Of a stretch of 64,000 nt of DNA, positions 26,192-34,294 are shown one piece after another (within the stretch, counting starts at the first letter, position 1; the number at the start of each line of letters is the position of its first letter). Source of the stretch: Pseudomonadota bacterium. GTDB lineage: Bacteria > Pseudomonadota > Gammaproteobacteria > Steroidobacterales > Steroidobacteraceae. The stretch spans positions 874,556 through 938,555 of the forward strand of contig JADJBE010000001.1 in the NCBI GenBank assembly GCA_016703895.1, read 5' to 3'. Under the pieces are notes generated by a model. It was not told the origin of the DNA. It made no database searches and was given only the letters and a program-made list of their open reading frames with translations. Made by a program: the position numbers and the translations under genes.

Positions 26192-26221
26192 TTGACATAT
26201 CTATTAGACTGAGTCTAAAAT
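26192..26221 (+). promoter_or_regulatory. katG promoter
   Basis: Consensus TTGACA (26192-26197), 18 bases, TAAAAT (26216-26221, five of six). Transcription would start near 26228, about 40 bases before the ATG. It is overlapped by the palindrome at 26204-26218. Confidence 0.72.
26204..26218. promoter_or_regulatory. 7-1-7 palindrome of Fur/PerR type in the katG promoter
   Basis: TTAGACT-G-AGTCTAA is a perfect 7-1-7 inverted repeat, lying in the spacer and touching the -10 of the katG promoter. It follows the TTAnAnTnAnTnTAA layout of Fur-family (PerR/FurA) boxes. A repressor bound here would block RNA polymerase. Which regulator binds cannot be told from sequence, and no fur-family gene is in the window. 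Confidence 0.6.
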
Positions 26222-26266
26222 AGTCGGAGAATCAGTCCAAATGCCTGTCGGCAGTAGGGGAATAAG

Positions 26267-28606
26267 ATGACGGACCAATCCAATCGACGCGGCTTCTTGC
26301 TGGGTGGTGCAGCCGTGGCCGCTGGCACGGCCGCAAGCCTGGCAGCGCCGGGCGCGCGCGCGAGAACTGCTGAGCAGACGGCGCAGTCTTCTGCGGCGGC
26401 TCAGTCCGCAGCCACTGCCACCATGGGCAAATGCCCTGTGATGCACGGCCCCGCTGCTTACAAGGCTACTGGGAGCTTTGCCAACCAGCATTGGTGGCCC
26501 AACCAGCTCAATCTGCAGATCCTCAACCAGCACTCGCCGCAATCTAATCCGATGGGCGCTGATTTCAACTACGCCAAAGAATTCAAAACGCTTGATCTCG
26601 ATGCGGTCGTCAAGGACCTGCGCGCCTTGATGACCGACTCGCAGGATTGGTGGCCGGCGGACTACGGGAACTACGGGCCGCTGTTCATCCGCATGGCCTG
26701 GCATTCGGCGGGCACGTATCGAATCGCGGATGGTCGCGGTGGCGCGGGTGCCGGCTTGCAGCGCTTCGCGCCGCTCAACAGCTGGCCCGACAATGGCGGT
26801 CTGGACAAGGCACGCCGCCTGCTATGGCCGATCAAACAGAAATATGGCCGCAAGCTCTCCTGGGCCGACTTGATGGTGCTGACCGGCAACGTCGCGCTCG
26901 AGTCAATGGGGTTCAAGACGCTGGGCTTTGCAGGTGGGCGCGCCGACGTCTGGGAGCCAGACGAAGATACCTACTGGGGCCCCGAGACCAAGTGGTTAGG
27001 TGACGAGCGCTACAGTGGTGACCGTGACCTCGCCAACCCACTCGCCGCTGTGCAGATGGGCCTGATCTATGTGAATCCGGAAGGCCCGAACGGCGTCCCG
27101 GATCCGCTCGCGTCGGCGCGGGACATCCGTGAGACCTTCGCGCGCATGGCGATGAACGATGAGGAAACCGTCGCACTCACCGCAGGTGGTCACACCTTCG
27201 GCAAGGCGCATGGCGCGGGTGATGCTGCGCTCGTGGGACCCGAACCCGAGGCTGCCGGCGTCGAGGATCAAGGCTTCGGCTGGAAGAGCAGTTTCCGCAG
27301 CGGCAAGGGCGTCGATGCCATCGTTAGCGGCATCGAAGGCGCCTGGACCCCCACGCCAATCAACTGGAGCCACGGCTATTTCGCAATGCTGCTCGGTTTC
27401 GAGTGGGAGCTAACCAAGAGTCCCGCCGGTGCCCATCAGTGGAAGCCCAAAGATGGCGCGGGAGCAGATCTCGTCCCCGACGCGCACGATCCAACCAAGC
27501 GCCACGCGCCGATGATGACCACTGCCGACATGGCCATGCGCGTCGATCCAGCCTACGAGAAGATCTCGCGCCGTTTTATGGCGAATCCGCAGGAATTCGA
27601 GCAAGCCTTCGCCAATGCGTGGTTCAAACTGACGCATCGCGACATGGGCCCGCGCCAGCGCTACCTCGGTGCGCTGGTGCCCAAGCAAGTGCTGATCTGG
27701 CAAGACCCGATCCCGGCCGTGAATCACGCGCTGGTCGATGCCAAAGATGTGGCTGCGTTGAAAGCCAAAATCCTCGCCTCAGGACTAACGATTCCGCAGC
27801 TTGTTAGCACGGCGTGGGCATCGGCGTCGACTTTTCGTGGTGGTGACAAGCGTGGCGGCGCCAACGGTGCACGCATTCGGCTCGCACCGCAGAAGAACTG
27901 GGAGGCCAACCAGCCGGTCCAGCTCGCCAAGGTGTTGGCCACACTTGAACGAATCCAGCAGGATTTCAATAGTGCACAGGTCGGCGGCAAGAAAATCTCG
28001 CTGGCCGATTTGATTGTGCTGGGCGGCAACGCAGCGGTCGAGGCGGCAGCGAAGAATGCGGGCCACGATGTCGTGGTTCCATTCTCTGCGGGACGCATGG
28101 ACGCTGCTGAGGCCGAGACCGACGCAGCTTCCTTCGCGCCGCTGGAGCCGCAAGCAGATGGGTTTCGCAATTATCTGCGCAAGGGCCATGAGGGCCACGC
28201 TGCGGATATGCTCATCGACAAGGCGCAGCAGTTGACGCTGACTGCACCTGAAATGACGGTGCTGATCGGTGGTTTGCGCGCGCTGGACGCGAACGTCGGC
28301 CAAGCCAAGCACGGCGTCTTCACCAAACGCCCCGGCACTCTGTCGAATGACTTCTTCGTGAACTTGCTCGATATGAGCACGGCGTGGCAGAAGTCTTCGA
28401 CGGACGGTGTGCTGGACGGGCGGGATCGCGGCACGGGCCAGCCCAAGTGGACCGGTACCGTAGTGGACCTCGTTTTCGGCTCCAACTCGCAACTGCGTGC
28501 GCTCGGCGAAGTCTACGCGGCCAATGATGCCGGGGACGTGTTCGTGCGGGACTTTGTAGCAGCTTGGAACAAGGTGATGAACCTGGATCGTTTCGAGGTC
28601 GCCTGA
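26267..28606 (+). CDS. katG: Catalase-peroxidase with a twin-arginine signal peptide
   Basis: Bifunctional heme catalase and peroxidase. 779 aa, longer at the N-terminus than cytoplasmic KatG: SNRRGFLLGGAAVAAG (residues 5-20) is a twin-arginine signal and is followed by an Ala-rich stretch, so export is likely. Then MGKCPVMHG, the usual KatG beginning. Active site: RMAWHSAGTYR (distal Arg, Trp, His) near residue 140, YVNPEGPNG (tyrosine of the Met-Tyr-Trp adduct) near 267, and proximal His in TAGGHTFGKAHG near 305. Both KatG halves are complete. It has its own promoter and palindromic operator. Elements B and C lie downstream. Confidence 0.96.
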   Translation: MTDQSNRRGFLLGGAAVAAGTAASLAAPGARARTAEQTAQSSAAAQSAATATMGKCPVMHGPAAYKATGSFANQHWWPNQLNLQILNQHSPQSNPMGADFNYAKEFKTLDLDAVVKDLRALMTDSQDWWPADYGNYGPLFIRMAWHSAGTYRIADGRGGAGAGLQRFAPLNSWPDNGGLDKARRLLWPIKQKYGRKLSWADLMVLTGNVALESMGFKTLGFAGGRADVWEPDEDTYWGPETKWLGDERYSGDRDLANPLAAVQMGLIYVNPEGPNGVPDPLASARDIRETFARMAMNDEETVALTAGGHTFGKAHGAGDAALVGPEPEAAGVEDQGFGWKSSFRSGKGVDAIVSGIEGAWTPTPINWSHGYFAMLLGFEWELTKSPAGAHQWKPKDGAGADLVPDAHDPTKRHAPMMTTADMAMRVDPAYEKISRRFMANPQEFEQAFANAWFKLTHRDMGPRQRYLGALVPKQVLIWQDPIPAVNHALVDAKDVAALKAKILASGLTIPQLVSTAWASASTFRGGDKRGGANGARIRLAPQKNWEANQPVQLAKVLATLERIQQDFNSAQVGGKKISLADLIVLGGNAAVEAAAKNAGHDVVVPFSAGRMDAAEAETDAASFAPLEPQADGFRNYLRKGHEGHAADMLIDKAQQLTLTAPEMTVLIGGLRALDANVGQAKHGVFTKRPGTLSNDFFVNLLDMSTAWQKSSTDGVLDGRDRGTGQPKWTGTVVDLVFGSNSQLRALGEVYAANDAGDVFVRDFVAAWNKVMNLDRFEVA

Positions 28607-28636
28607 GCGTCGCAATGGCTGCCAGGCGCACGGCCA

Positions 28637-28807
28637 GCGGAGAGCCGGCGTCGGCGCGTCTGAATCGATCGCCCCCTTCGGGGGTGTCCTTACCGCCATC
28701 TGGCGCGCATTGTTCTCCGGTGTCATGGCTAACGACTTAGCGGGACAGGAGCGCGCCAGATGCCGCCTGCGGCGATCTCCACAGACGCGCCGACGCCGGC
28801 TCTCCGC
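28637..28807 (-). repeat. Nested palindromic intergenic element, copy B
   Basis: 171 bases closed by a perfect 26-base inverted repeat (28637-28662 with 28782-28807). It has an inner hairpin CCCCC-TTC-GGGGG and a 12-bp stem with GCGCGC at its base (28697-28708 with 28751-28762). Same orientation as copy A. An A:T pair in the outer stem of A (25023:25170) is G:C here (28648:28796). It begins 30 bases after katG. Confidence 0.9.
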
Positions 28808-28937
28808 CAGTCGTGCCCTTGGCGCTCGCGCCAGTTGAGGAAGACGTTGCGGTAGTTGCTAGCGCCTCTCCGCCTCTCCGGCTCTCAGCTGGCAGCGCGA
28901 GCGGCTAATGTGCCGCCGAGCAAGGCATTGTGTGGCT

Positions 28938-29115
28938 GAGGGTTGCAGGAGTGCTGATGCGCAGCTGTAGAGATCGCCGCAGACAGGTCCGGCGCGCTCC
29001 TGTCCCGCCGAATGGTTAGCCGTGACACCGGGGAAAGATGCGCGCCGGACCCTGGCCAGGGCACGCCCGCAGGGCGCGATCGATCCAGCTGCGCATCAGC
29101 ACTCCTGCAACCCTC
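28938..29115 (+). repeat. Nested palindromic intergenic element, copy C
   Basis: 178 bases in the opposite orientation to B. Outer arms of 30 bases are perfectly complementary (28938-28967 with 29086-29115) and unlike those of A and B in sequence. The stem may extend past a small bulge (GTGTG with ACAC). Inner hairpin CGCCC-GCA-GGGCG (29064-29076) and 12-bp stem (28986-28997 with 29040-29051). It ends 18 bases from the stop of the next gene. Bases 28808-28937, between B and C, hold nothing I recognise. Confidence 0.9.
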
Positions 29116-29133
29116 ACACACACGACAGCCTCG

Positions 29134-29757
29134 TCAGCCTCGGTCGCTCTCGTGCTCCGTCAGCGCTCGTACCTCAACCGCGTCTGCCCGCCGCATTGGC
29201 CTGCCATCGATCACGCTGACTGGCGCCTGCCGCACGCCATCATGCGAGAAGACCACCGCTTCCACGACTTCATCTTCTATCCCGAAGCGCACGCCGGGGT
29301 GCGTGATGACGCGGTCGGCGTTGTACTTCATGCGGCGCTCAAAAAACTCGTGCGGGATCTGCCGATCGAACAGAAAGAAGCTCACGGTTTCCGCCTGATC
29401 CGCAAACAGGTGCAACTGGACGTCGTTGTGTGAGGTCGCGGTACCGAGCAGTACCGCGCCGACCAGTCGCGGCTGAAAATCTGCCAGCAAACTCATGGCG
29501 GACAGTGCGACCGTGCGCTTTCGCAGCAGCTCTTGCGCGTGCTCGTCGCCACCAAACAAGCGCTGATGCTCGATCAGTGCATCCTGTATTTCGCTGTTGC
29601 GGGGCAGCTGACCTTGGTCGAACACGCCATAGCGTTCGGCGGCTTTGCGTTTGGCAGTGAGAAAGTCGCGAATGCCGTGCTCGGCCATCAGCCGCGCGGC
29701 TTCCTGCGCGACTGACTGCCGCAGGTTGTCGTTCCGCGGCGGTAGGTGCCGATTCAT
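29134..29757 (-). CDS. Conserved protein, possibly nucleotidyltransferase-like
   Basis: 207 aa, no signal peptide or membrane segment. Helical N-terminal region (residues 1-80; RKAAERYGVFDQGQLPRNSEIQ), then a mixed domain with VGAVLLGTATSHNDVQLHLFAD near residue 98-119 and a C-terminal RQAPVSVIDGRPMRRAD. The GTAT-D-x-x-LH layout hints at a nucleotidyltransferase fold, but the catalytic D-x-D is not clear. I have seen this pattern in conserved uncharacterised gammaproteobacterial proteins. It is 24 bases upstream of the mrcA stop region on the same strand but transcribed after mrcA. Confidence 0.75.
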   Translation of the reverse strand: MNRHLPPRNDNLRQSVAQEAARLMAEHGIRDFLTAKRKAAERYGVFDQGQLPRNSEIQDALIEHQRLFGGDEHAQELLRKRTVALSAMSLLADFQPRLVGAVLLGTATSHNDVQLHLFADQAETVSFFLFDRQIPHEFFERRMKYNADRVITHPGVRFGIEDEVVEAVVFSHDGVRQAPVSVIDGRPMRRADAVEVRALTEHESDRG

Positions 29758-29780
29758 AACAGACGTCGCGCTGGCCGCAA

Positions 29781-32231
29781 TCAGAAAATCTGGTCGTTAG
29801 TCGGCGGCGGTGGCCGACGGAGATCGCTGGGCGTTGCGGGTAGCGTTGGGGCAAATGGATTGCTCGCCTCGTCGCCACCCATGACGCCAATGGCGGGCAG
29901 GCGGTCGGCGCGGAAATACTCGAACACGCCTTGCTCGTCGTCGGTGACCGGACCACCGGTTGTTGGTGAGATCATGACTTGCACGATGCCGTCGGGCACT
30001 GGCAGACGACGCTCTGGCACGCCCTTGAGTGCGACCCGCATGAAGTCCAGCCAGATTGGAATTGCGGTCTTGGCGCCTTCTTCATTCTCACCCAAAGAGC
30101 GCGTCTGATCGAACCCGACCCACGCTGTCGCGACGAGATCCGGATTGAAGCCATTGAACCAGGTGTCCATGGAGTCGTTAGTCGTACCGGTCTTGCCGGC
30201 GATATCGTTGCGACCGAGTGCCATCGCACGGCGCCCCGTGCCGCGCTTGACGACGTCGCCCATGATGCTGCTCATCAGAAAGGCAATCTGCGGCGAAATT
30301 ACGCGCTCGGCGGGCCGCCCGCCTTTGAGTTTTGCGTCGCTGGGCGCACAGTCTGGGCAGACCACGGTAGGCGCAGCCTGGTAGACGACTTTGCCCGAGG
30401 GCGCTTCGATCTTCTCGATGAAATACGGCTCAACTCGAAAGCCGCCGTTGGCGAATACGGCGTACGCAGCTGCCATCTCGAGCGGTGTGGCCTGCATAGT
30501 GCCGAGCGCCAGCGTCAGGTTCTGCGGCAAGGCCTCGCGGGCGAAGCCGAAACGGGTGGCGTAGTCGGTTGCTGGCTTGAGACCCAGCTCCTTGAGGATG
30601 CGGATCGAAACGAGGTTGCGCGAGCGGACCAGGGCCTCGCGGAAACGCATTGGACCGCCAAACGTGCCGCTCGAGTTTTCCGGGCGCCAAGCGGCTTCTT
30701 CGCCGCTGCTCTCGACCACGACAGGCGCATCAATGATGATTGACGACGGCGTGAAGTTGCCATTCAGTGCTGCCGCGTATAGAAACGGCTTGAAGCCCGA
30801 ACCGGGCTGCCGCTTTGCTTGGATAACCCGATTGAACTTGCCCAGGCCCTTGTCGAAGTAATCGAAGCCGCCGACCAGCGAGATAATGGCACCGTTGTTA
30901 GGGTTGACAGCGACCAACGCCGCCTCGGCTTCTGGTACCTGCGCGAGTCGCAGTTTAGCGTCCTTGGCATCGAACTCTTTGCCATCAAGCGTGGTGTAGA
31001 TGATGTCGCCGCGCGCGAGTATCTCGCCCGCCGTTTTCGGCTCTGGCCCGAGTAACAACTCGGTTTCATACTTGCGCGCCCAGGACATACCGGACCACGC
31101 GATGTCGACCATGCCGCGCTCCTTCAGATAGACACGCGCGGATTTCTCGGCGACCGACACCACCACCGCGGGAGTCAACAGACCGACGGTGGTGTACTCC
31201 TCGAGCATGCGGTTGAACTGTTCGGCGGTCTCACTACCTGTCAGCTCGACCTTGGGCGTATCACCGCGCCAGCCGTGGCGTTGATCGTATTCCACCAACC
31301 CGTTGCGCAGCGCCTGATTGGCGGCGTTCTGAAGTTTGCCGTCGATGCTGGTGTAGACACGATAACCGGAGTTCTGCGCGGCTGCGCCGTAGCGCTTGAT
31401 GATCTCGAGCCGCACCATCTCGGCCACGTACGGCGCGTCGACCTCGGCAATCGGTCGATGCGTCTTGGCGCGCAGCGGTTCCTTGCTGGCGGCCTCCGCA
31501 GCGGTGGCGTCGATGAAACCCAGTTCGCGCATCCGACGCAGCACGTATGCGCGTCGCTCGGTCGCGCCTTGTGGATTAGTGATCGGGTTGAAGCTGGAGG
31601 GCGACTGCGGTACGCGGGCGAGGGTCGCAGCCTCGGCGAGCGTCAACTCGGCTAACGGTTTACCAAAGTAGGTTTCGGCTGCGGCCGCCACGCCATAGGA
31701 ACGTTGGCCGAAGAAGATGACGTTCAGGTAAAGACCCAATATCTCCTGCTTGGTAAACTCGCGTTCGAGCCGATAAGTTAGGAAGATCTCCTGCAGCTTG
31801 CGGCGGATCGTCCGGTCCTGCGTCAGAAACAAATTGCGCGCGGCCTGCATGGTGATGGTGCTGGCACCCTGCGCGAAGTCTGCCGAGACGACATTCACCA
31901 ACATGGCGCGCGCGATGCCCTGCCAGTCGAAGCCATGGTGGCTGAAGAAACGATCGTCTTCGGCAGCGATGAAGGCGTTGCGGACGGTCTCCGGTATCTC
32001 GTCGTACTGCACGGGGCTACGCCGCTCGGTACCGATCTGTGCGATCAGCTTGTTCTCACGCGAATAGACGCGCAGTGGCACCTGCAGCTCGATCGACTTC
32101 ATGGTCGCTGCCGACGGCAGCGACGGCTCCACGTAGATGTAGCTGCAGGCGATGCCGTACGCCGCCAAGACTGTGACCGTGATCACACTGAATGCACCTG
32201 CTAACGCCAAACGTATCAATTTTCGACTCAC
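29781..32231 (-). CDS. mrcA: Penicillin-binding protein 1A
   Basis: Class A bifunctional peptidoglycan synthase anchored in the inner membrane. 816 aa: N-terminal membrane helix (residues 6-28), glycosyltransferase domain with EDDRFFSHHGFDWQGIARA near residue 88 and the catalytic Glu, an OB-like insert, then transpeptidase motifs SGFKPF (S-x-x-K) near 465, SRN near 535 and KTGTT near 685. Start is a GTG at 32231. It diverges from the pil operon, the usual ponA/mrcA-pilM layout. Confidence 0.96.
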   Translation of the reverse strand: MSRKLIRLALAGAFSVITVTVLAAYGIACSYIYVEPSLPSAATMKSIELQVPLRVYSRENKLIAQIGTERRSPVQYDEIPETVRNAFIAAEDDRFFSHHGFDWQGIARAMLVNVVSADFAQGASTITMQAARNLFLTQDRTIRRKLQEIFLTYRLEREFTKQEILGLYLNVIFFGQRSYGVAAAAETYFGKPLAELTLAEAATLARVPQSPSSFNPITNPQGATERRAYVLRRMRELGFIDATAAEAASKEPLRAKTHRPIAEVDAPYVAEMVRLEIIKRYGAAAQNSGYRVYTSIDGKLQNAANQALRNGLVEYDQRHGWRGDTPKVELTGSETAEQFNRMLEEYTTVGLLTPAVVVSVAEKSARVYLKERGMVDIAWSGMSWARKYETELLLGPEPKTAGEILARGDIIYTTLDGKEFDAKDAKLRLAQVPEAEAALVAVNPNNGAIISLVGGFDYFDKGLGKFNRVIQAKRQPGSGFKPFLYAAALNGNFTPSSIIIDAPVVVESSGEEAAWRPENSSGTFGGPMRFREALVRSRNLVSIRILKELGLKPATDYATRFGFAREALPQNLTLALGTMQATPLEMAAAYAVFANGGFRVEPYFIEKIEAPSGKVVYQAAPTVVCPDCAPSDAKLKGGRPAERVISPQIAFLMSSIMGDVVKRGTGRRAMALGRNDIAGKTGTTNDSMDTWFNGFNPDLVATAWVGFDQTRSLGENEEGAKTAIPIWLDFMRVALKGVPERRLPVPDGIVQVMISPTTGGPVTDDEQGVFEYFRADRLPAIGVMGGDEASNPFAPTLPATPSDLRRPPPPTNDQIF

Positions 32232-32284
32232 GACTGCTCGTACCTTATTGCGCCTTTACTGGCACCTATGCATAGTAATTGCTG

Positions 32285-32371
32285 TTGATGGGCAAACTCG
32301 TCGAAAGATGAGGACGCAAAGCTTCCGGTCTACGGGTCGATGATGATCTAGGACAGCGGGGTTGCCGATGG
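32285..32371 (+). promoter_or_regulatory. Cyclic-di-GMP-I (GEMM) riboswitch upstream of pilMNOPQ
   Basis: The aptamer matches the class I consensus piece by piece: GGGCAAAC (32290-32297), stem CTCGTC-GAAA-GATGAG with its GNRA tetraloop (32297-32310), GGACGCAAAGC (32312-32322), CCGG (32325-32328), an 18-base variable P3 region closed by TCTA/TAGG, then AGCGGGGTTGCCGATGG (32355-32371). These are the joint and tetraloop-receptor positions of the Vibrio Vc2 aptamer. It is oriented towards pilM, about 250 bases upstream. No strong intrinsic terminator follows, so the mode of control is unclear. Confidence 0.92.
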
Positions 32372-32617
32372 GAGTCGAATCGCGGGCCAGTCGCTTGAGC
32401 TCCGCGCCGGTCTCGCCACCGTCATACCGCCACTATCCATGTCCTCGATCCCGGTCAGGCCACTTTTTTGAGTCCGTTGTCACGTTTGGACACCGGAACG
32501 GCCGATTTGGGTGTATTTCGTGAGGAAGGTCTCGTTCAATTTAACTTCATGCTGATATATAGTGTCCGCCATTCTAAACCCGCTGCGCGAATCAGGGCGT
32601 AACTCACTGAAAGGTAT
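32372..32617 (+). other. Leader between the riboswitch and pilM
   Basis: 246 bases with no ORF of protein-like composition. A T6 run (32464-32469) follows only a weak imperfect hairpin and is a poor terminator candidate. A possible second promoter, TTCAAT (32535-32540), 17 bases, TATAGT (32558-32563), could transcribe pilM without the riboswitch; both calls are weak. Confidence 0.4.
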
Positions 32618-33688
32618 GTGAAAGTGATGTTCCTTTTACGTAAGGATCGCCCTCTCCTTGGGCTTGACATAACGACATCCTCGGTCAAATTGATCGAGCT
32701 GTCGCGCGCTGGCGGCACGTATCGAGTCGAATCGTACGCGGCCGAACCCACGCCGCAAAACGCCATGAACGAAAAGGCAATTGTTGACGCGGAAGCGGTC
32801 GGCGAAGCCATTCGGCGTGCGGTCAAGCGCGCCGGCGCCAAGAGCCGGGAGGTCGCGATCGCCATTTCGGGCGATGCCGCGATCACCAAGGTCATTCAGA
32901 TGCCGCGCAATCTCCGCGAAGTGGATCTCGAGGCACAGGTCGAGATGCAAGCGGACCAGTACATCCCGTTTCCGATGGACGAGGGGGGATACGATTTCGA
33001 AGTCCTGGGTCCGTCGGAGAAAGACCCGGAGACCAATGACGTGTTGCTGGTTGCGACACGGTCTGAGAACGTCGAGCAGCGTCAGGCTGCGGTCAGCGCC
33101 GCGGGTTTGACGCCCAAGATCGTCGACGTGGAAGCCTTTGCGCTCGAGAACGCCTGCAAACTGATGCAGCATCAGATGCCCGATGGGGGCATCGACCGGA
33201 CGATGGCGGTGGTCGACTTCGGCGCGAGCAGCACCACATTTTCCGTGTTGCGCAACATGAAAGTCATCTACACGCGCGATTTCACGTTCGGCGGACAGCA
33301 GCTCACCGAAGAGATCATGCGGACTTACGGTTTGTCGATGGAAGAGGCCGGCCGCGCCAAGAAGGAAGGCGGCTTGCCCGGCAACTTCCAGGCTGAAGTG
33401 CTAGATCCGTTCATTGATGACATGACGCAGCAAGTTAGCCGGTCGCTACAGTTCTATCTGGCCTCTGGCTCGGGCCGTGAGCAGCCGGAGAAGATCCTGG
33501 TCTGCGGCGGTTGCGCCAATATTTCCGGTGTGGCGGATGTGATCGCGAGTCGTGTCGGCATCAGTGCCGAGCGCGGTGATCCCCTCGGCACGATGAAGCT
33601 GTCGTCGCGTGCCAAGGCACAGGCGGTGGCACGTGATGCAACTGCGCTGCTGACCGCCTGCGGTCTTGCCCTGCGGAGCTTCGACTAA
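32618..33688 (+). CDS. pilM: Type IV pilus assembly protein PilM
   Basis: Actin-like cytoplasmic ATPase of the pilus alignment complex, which binds the PilN N-terminus. 356 aa: LLGLDITTSSVKLIELSR near residue 13 (phosphate 1 loop), AVVDFGASSTTFSVLRN near 195 (phosphate 2), and VCGGCANISGV near 295. Start is either the GTG at 32618 or an ATG nine bases on. First gene of pilMNOPQ, behind a c-di-GMP riboswitch. Confidence 0.95.
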   Translation: MKVMFLLRKDRPLLGLDITTSSVKLIELSRAGGTYRVESYAAEPTPQNAMNEKAIVDAEAVGEAIRRAVKRAGAKSREVAIAISGDAAITKVIQMPRNLREVDLEAQVEMQADQYIPFPMDEGGYDFEVLGPSEKDPETNDVLLVATRSENVEQRQAAVSAAGLTPKIVDVEAFALENACKLMQHQMPDGGIDRTMAVVDFGASSTTFSVLRNMKVIYTRDFTFGGQQLTEEIMRTYGLSMEEAGRAKKEGGLPGNFQAEVLDPFIDDMTQQVSRSLQFYLASGSGREQPEKILVCGGCANISGVADVIASRVGISAERGDPLGTMKLSSRAKAQAVARDATALLTACGLALRSFD

Positions 33689-34290
33689 TGCCACGTATTA
33701 ATCTATTGCCCTGGCGCGCTGAGCAACGCCGCGAGAAGAAAACTCGCTTTCTGATCGCACTGGGTGGTGCCGCGCTCGCGGCCTGTGCCGTTGCATTCAT
33801 TGGTTATCTCACCTTCGACGGCATGGTTCGTTCGCAAGAGGAACGCAACCAGCGGCTGCGCACCGAGATCGCCGAGCTCGACAAGCAGATCGAGAAGATC
33901 AACAGCCTGGAGCAGGAAAAGAACCGTTTCATCGCGCGTATGGACATCATCGAGAAGCTGCAGCGCTCGCGCCCCGAGATCGTCCATGTGTTCGACGAAC
34001 TGTCAAAGACAGTCCCGGATGGCACGTATCTCACCAGCATTACGCAGACGGAGAAGCGCCTGAAACTCGAGGGCGTTGCACAGTCTTCGACGCGCGTTTC
34101 GGCATTCATGCGTCGTATCGATGAATCGAGCTGGCTCAAGAACCCAGAGCTCGAAGTGATCGAGAACAAGCCCAATGGACCACTTGGCTCATCGTTTGTG
34201 TTGTTCGCCGATCAAGTAACGGTGGTCAGCGCGGAACCTGAAGCCGAAGACAACAAGCCGCGGCAACGCCGCGCCCAGGCCGGGAGCTGA
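33688..34290 (+). CDS. pilN: Type IV pilus assembly protein PilN
   Basis: 200 aa. The N-terminal PRINLLPWRAEQRR (residues 2-15) is the PilM-binding peptide. One membrane helix (about 24-45) and a periplasmic coiled-coil plus ferredoxin-like domain follow. The stop of pilM overlaps its ATG (TAATG). It bridges cytoplasmic PilM to periplasmic PilO. Confidence 0.95.
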   Translation: MPRINLLPWRAEQRREKKTRFLIALGGAALAACAVAFIGYLTFDGMVRSQEERNQRLRTEIAELDKQIEKINSLEQEKNRFIARMDIIEKLQRSRPEIVHVFDELSKTVPDGTYLTSITQTEKRLKLEGVAQSSTRVSAFMRRIDESSWLKNPELEVIENKPNGPLGSSFVLFADQVTVVSAEPEAEDNKPRQRRAQAGS

Positions 34291-34294
34291 GCGC

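Noticed and set aside
27785..28726. 313-codon frame antisense to katG and crossing element B
   Set aside because: KatG motifs are continuous on the plus strand here, and the frame's tail comes from the palindromic repeat.
32464..32469. T6 run as the riboswitch terminator
   Set aside because: The preceding stem is short, bulged and four bases away; too weak to call.
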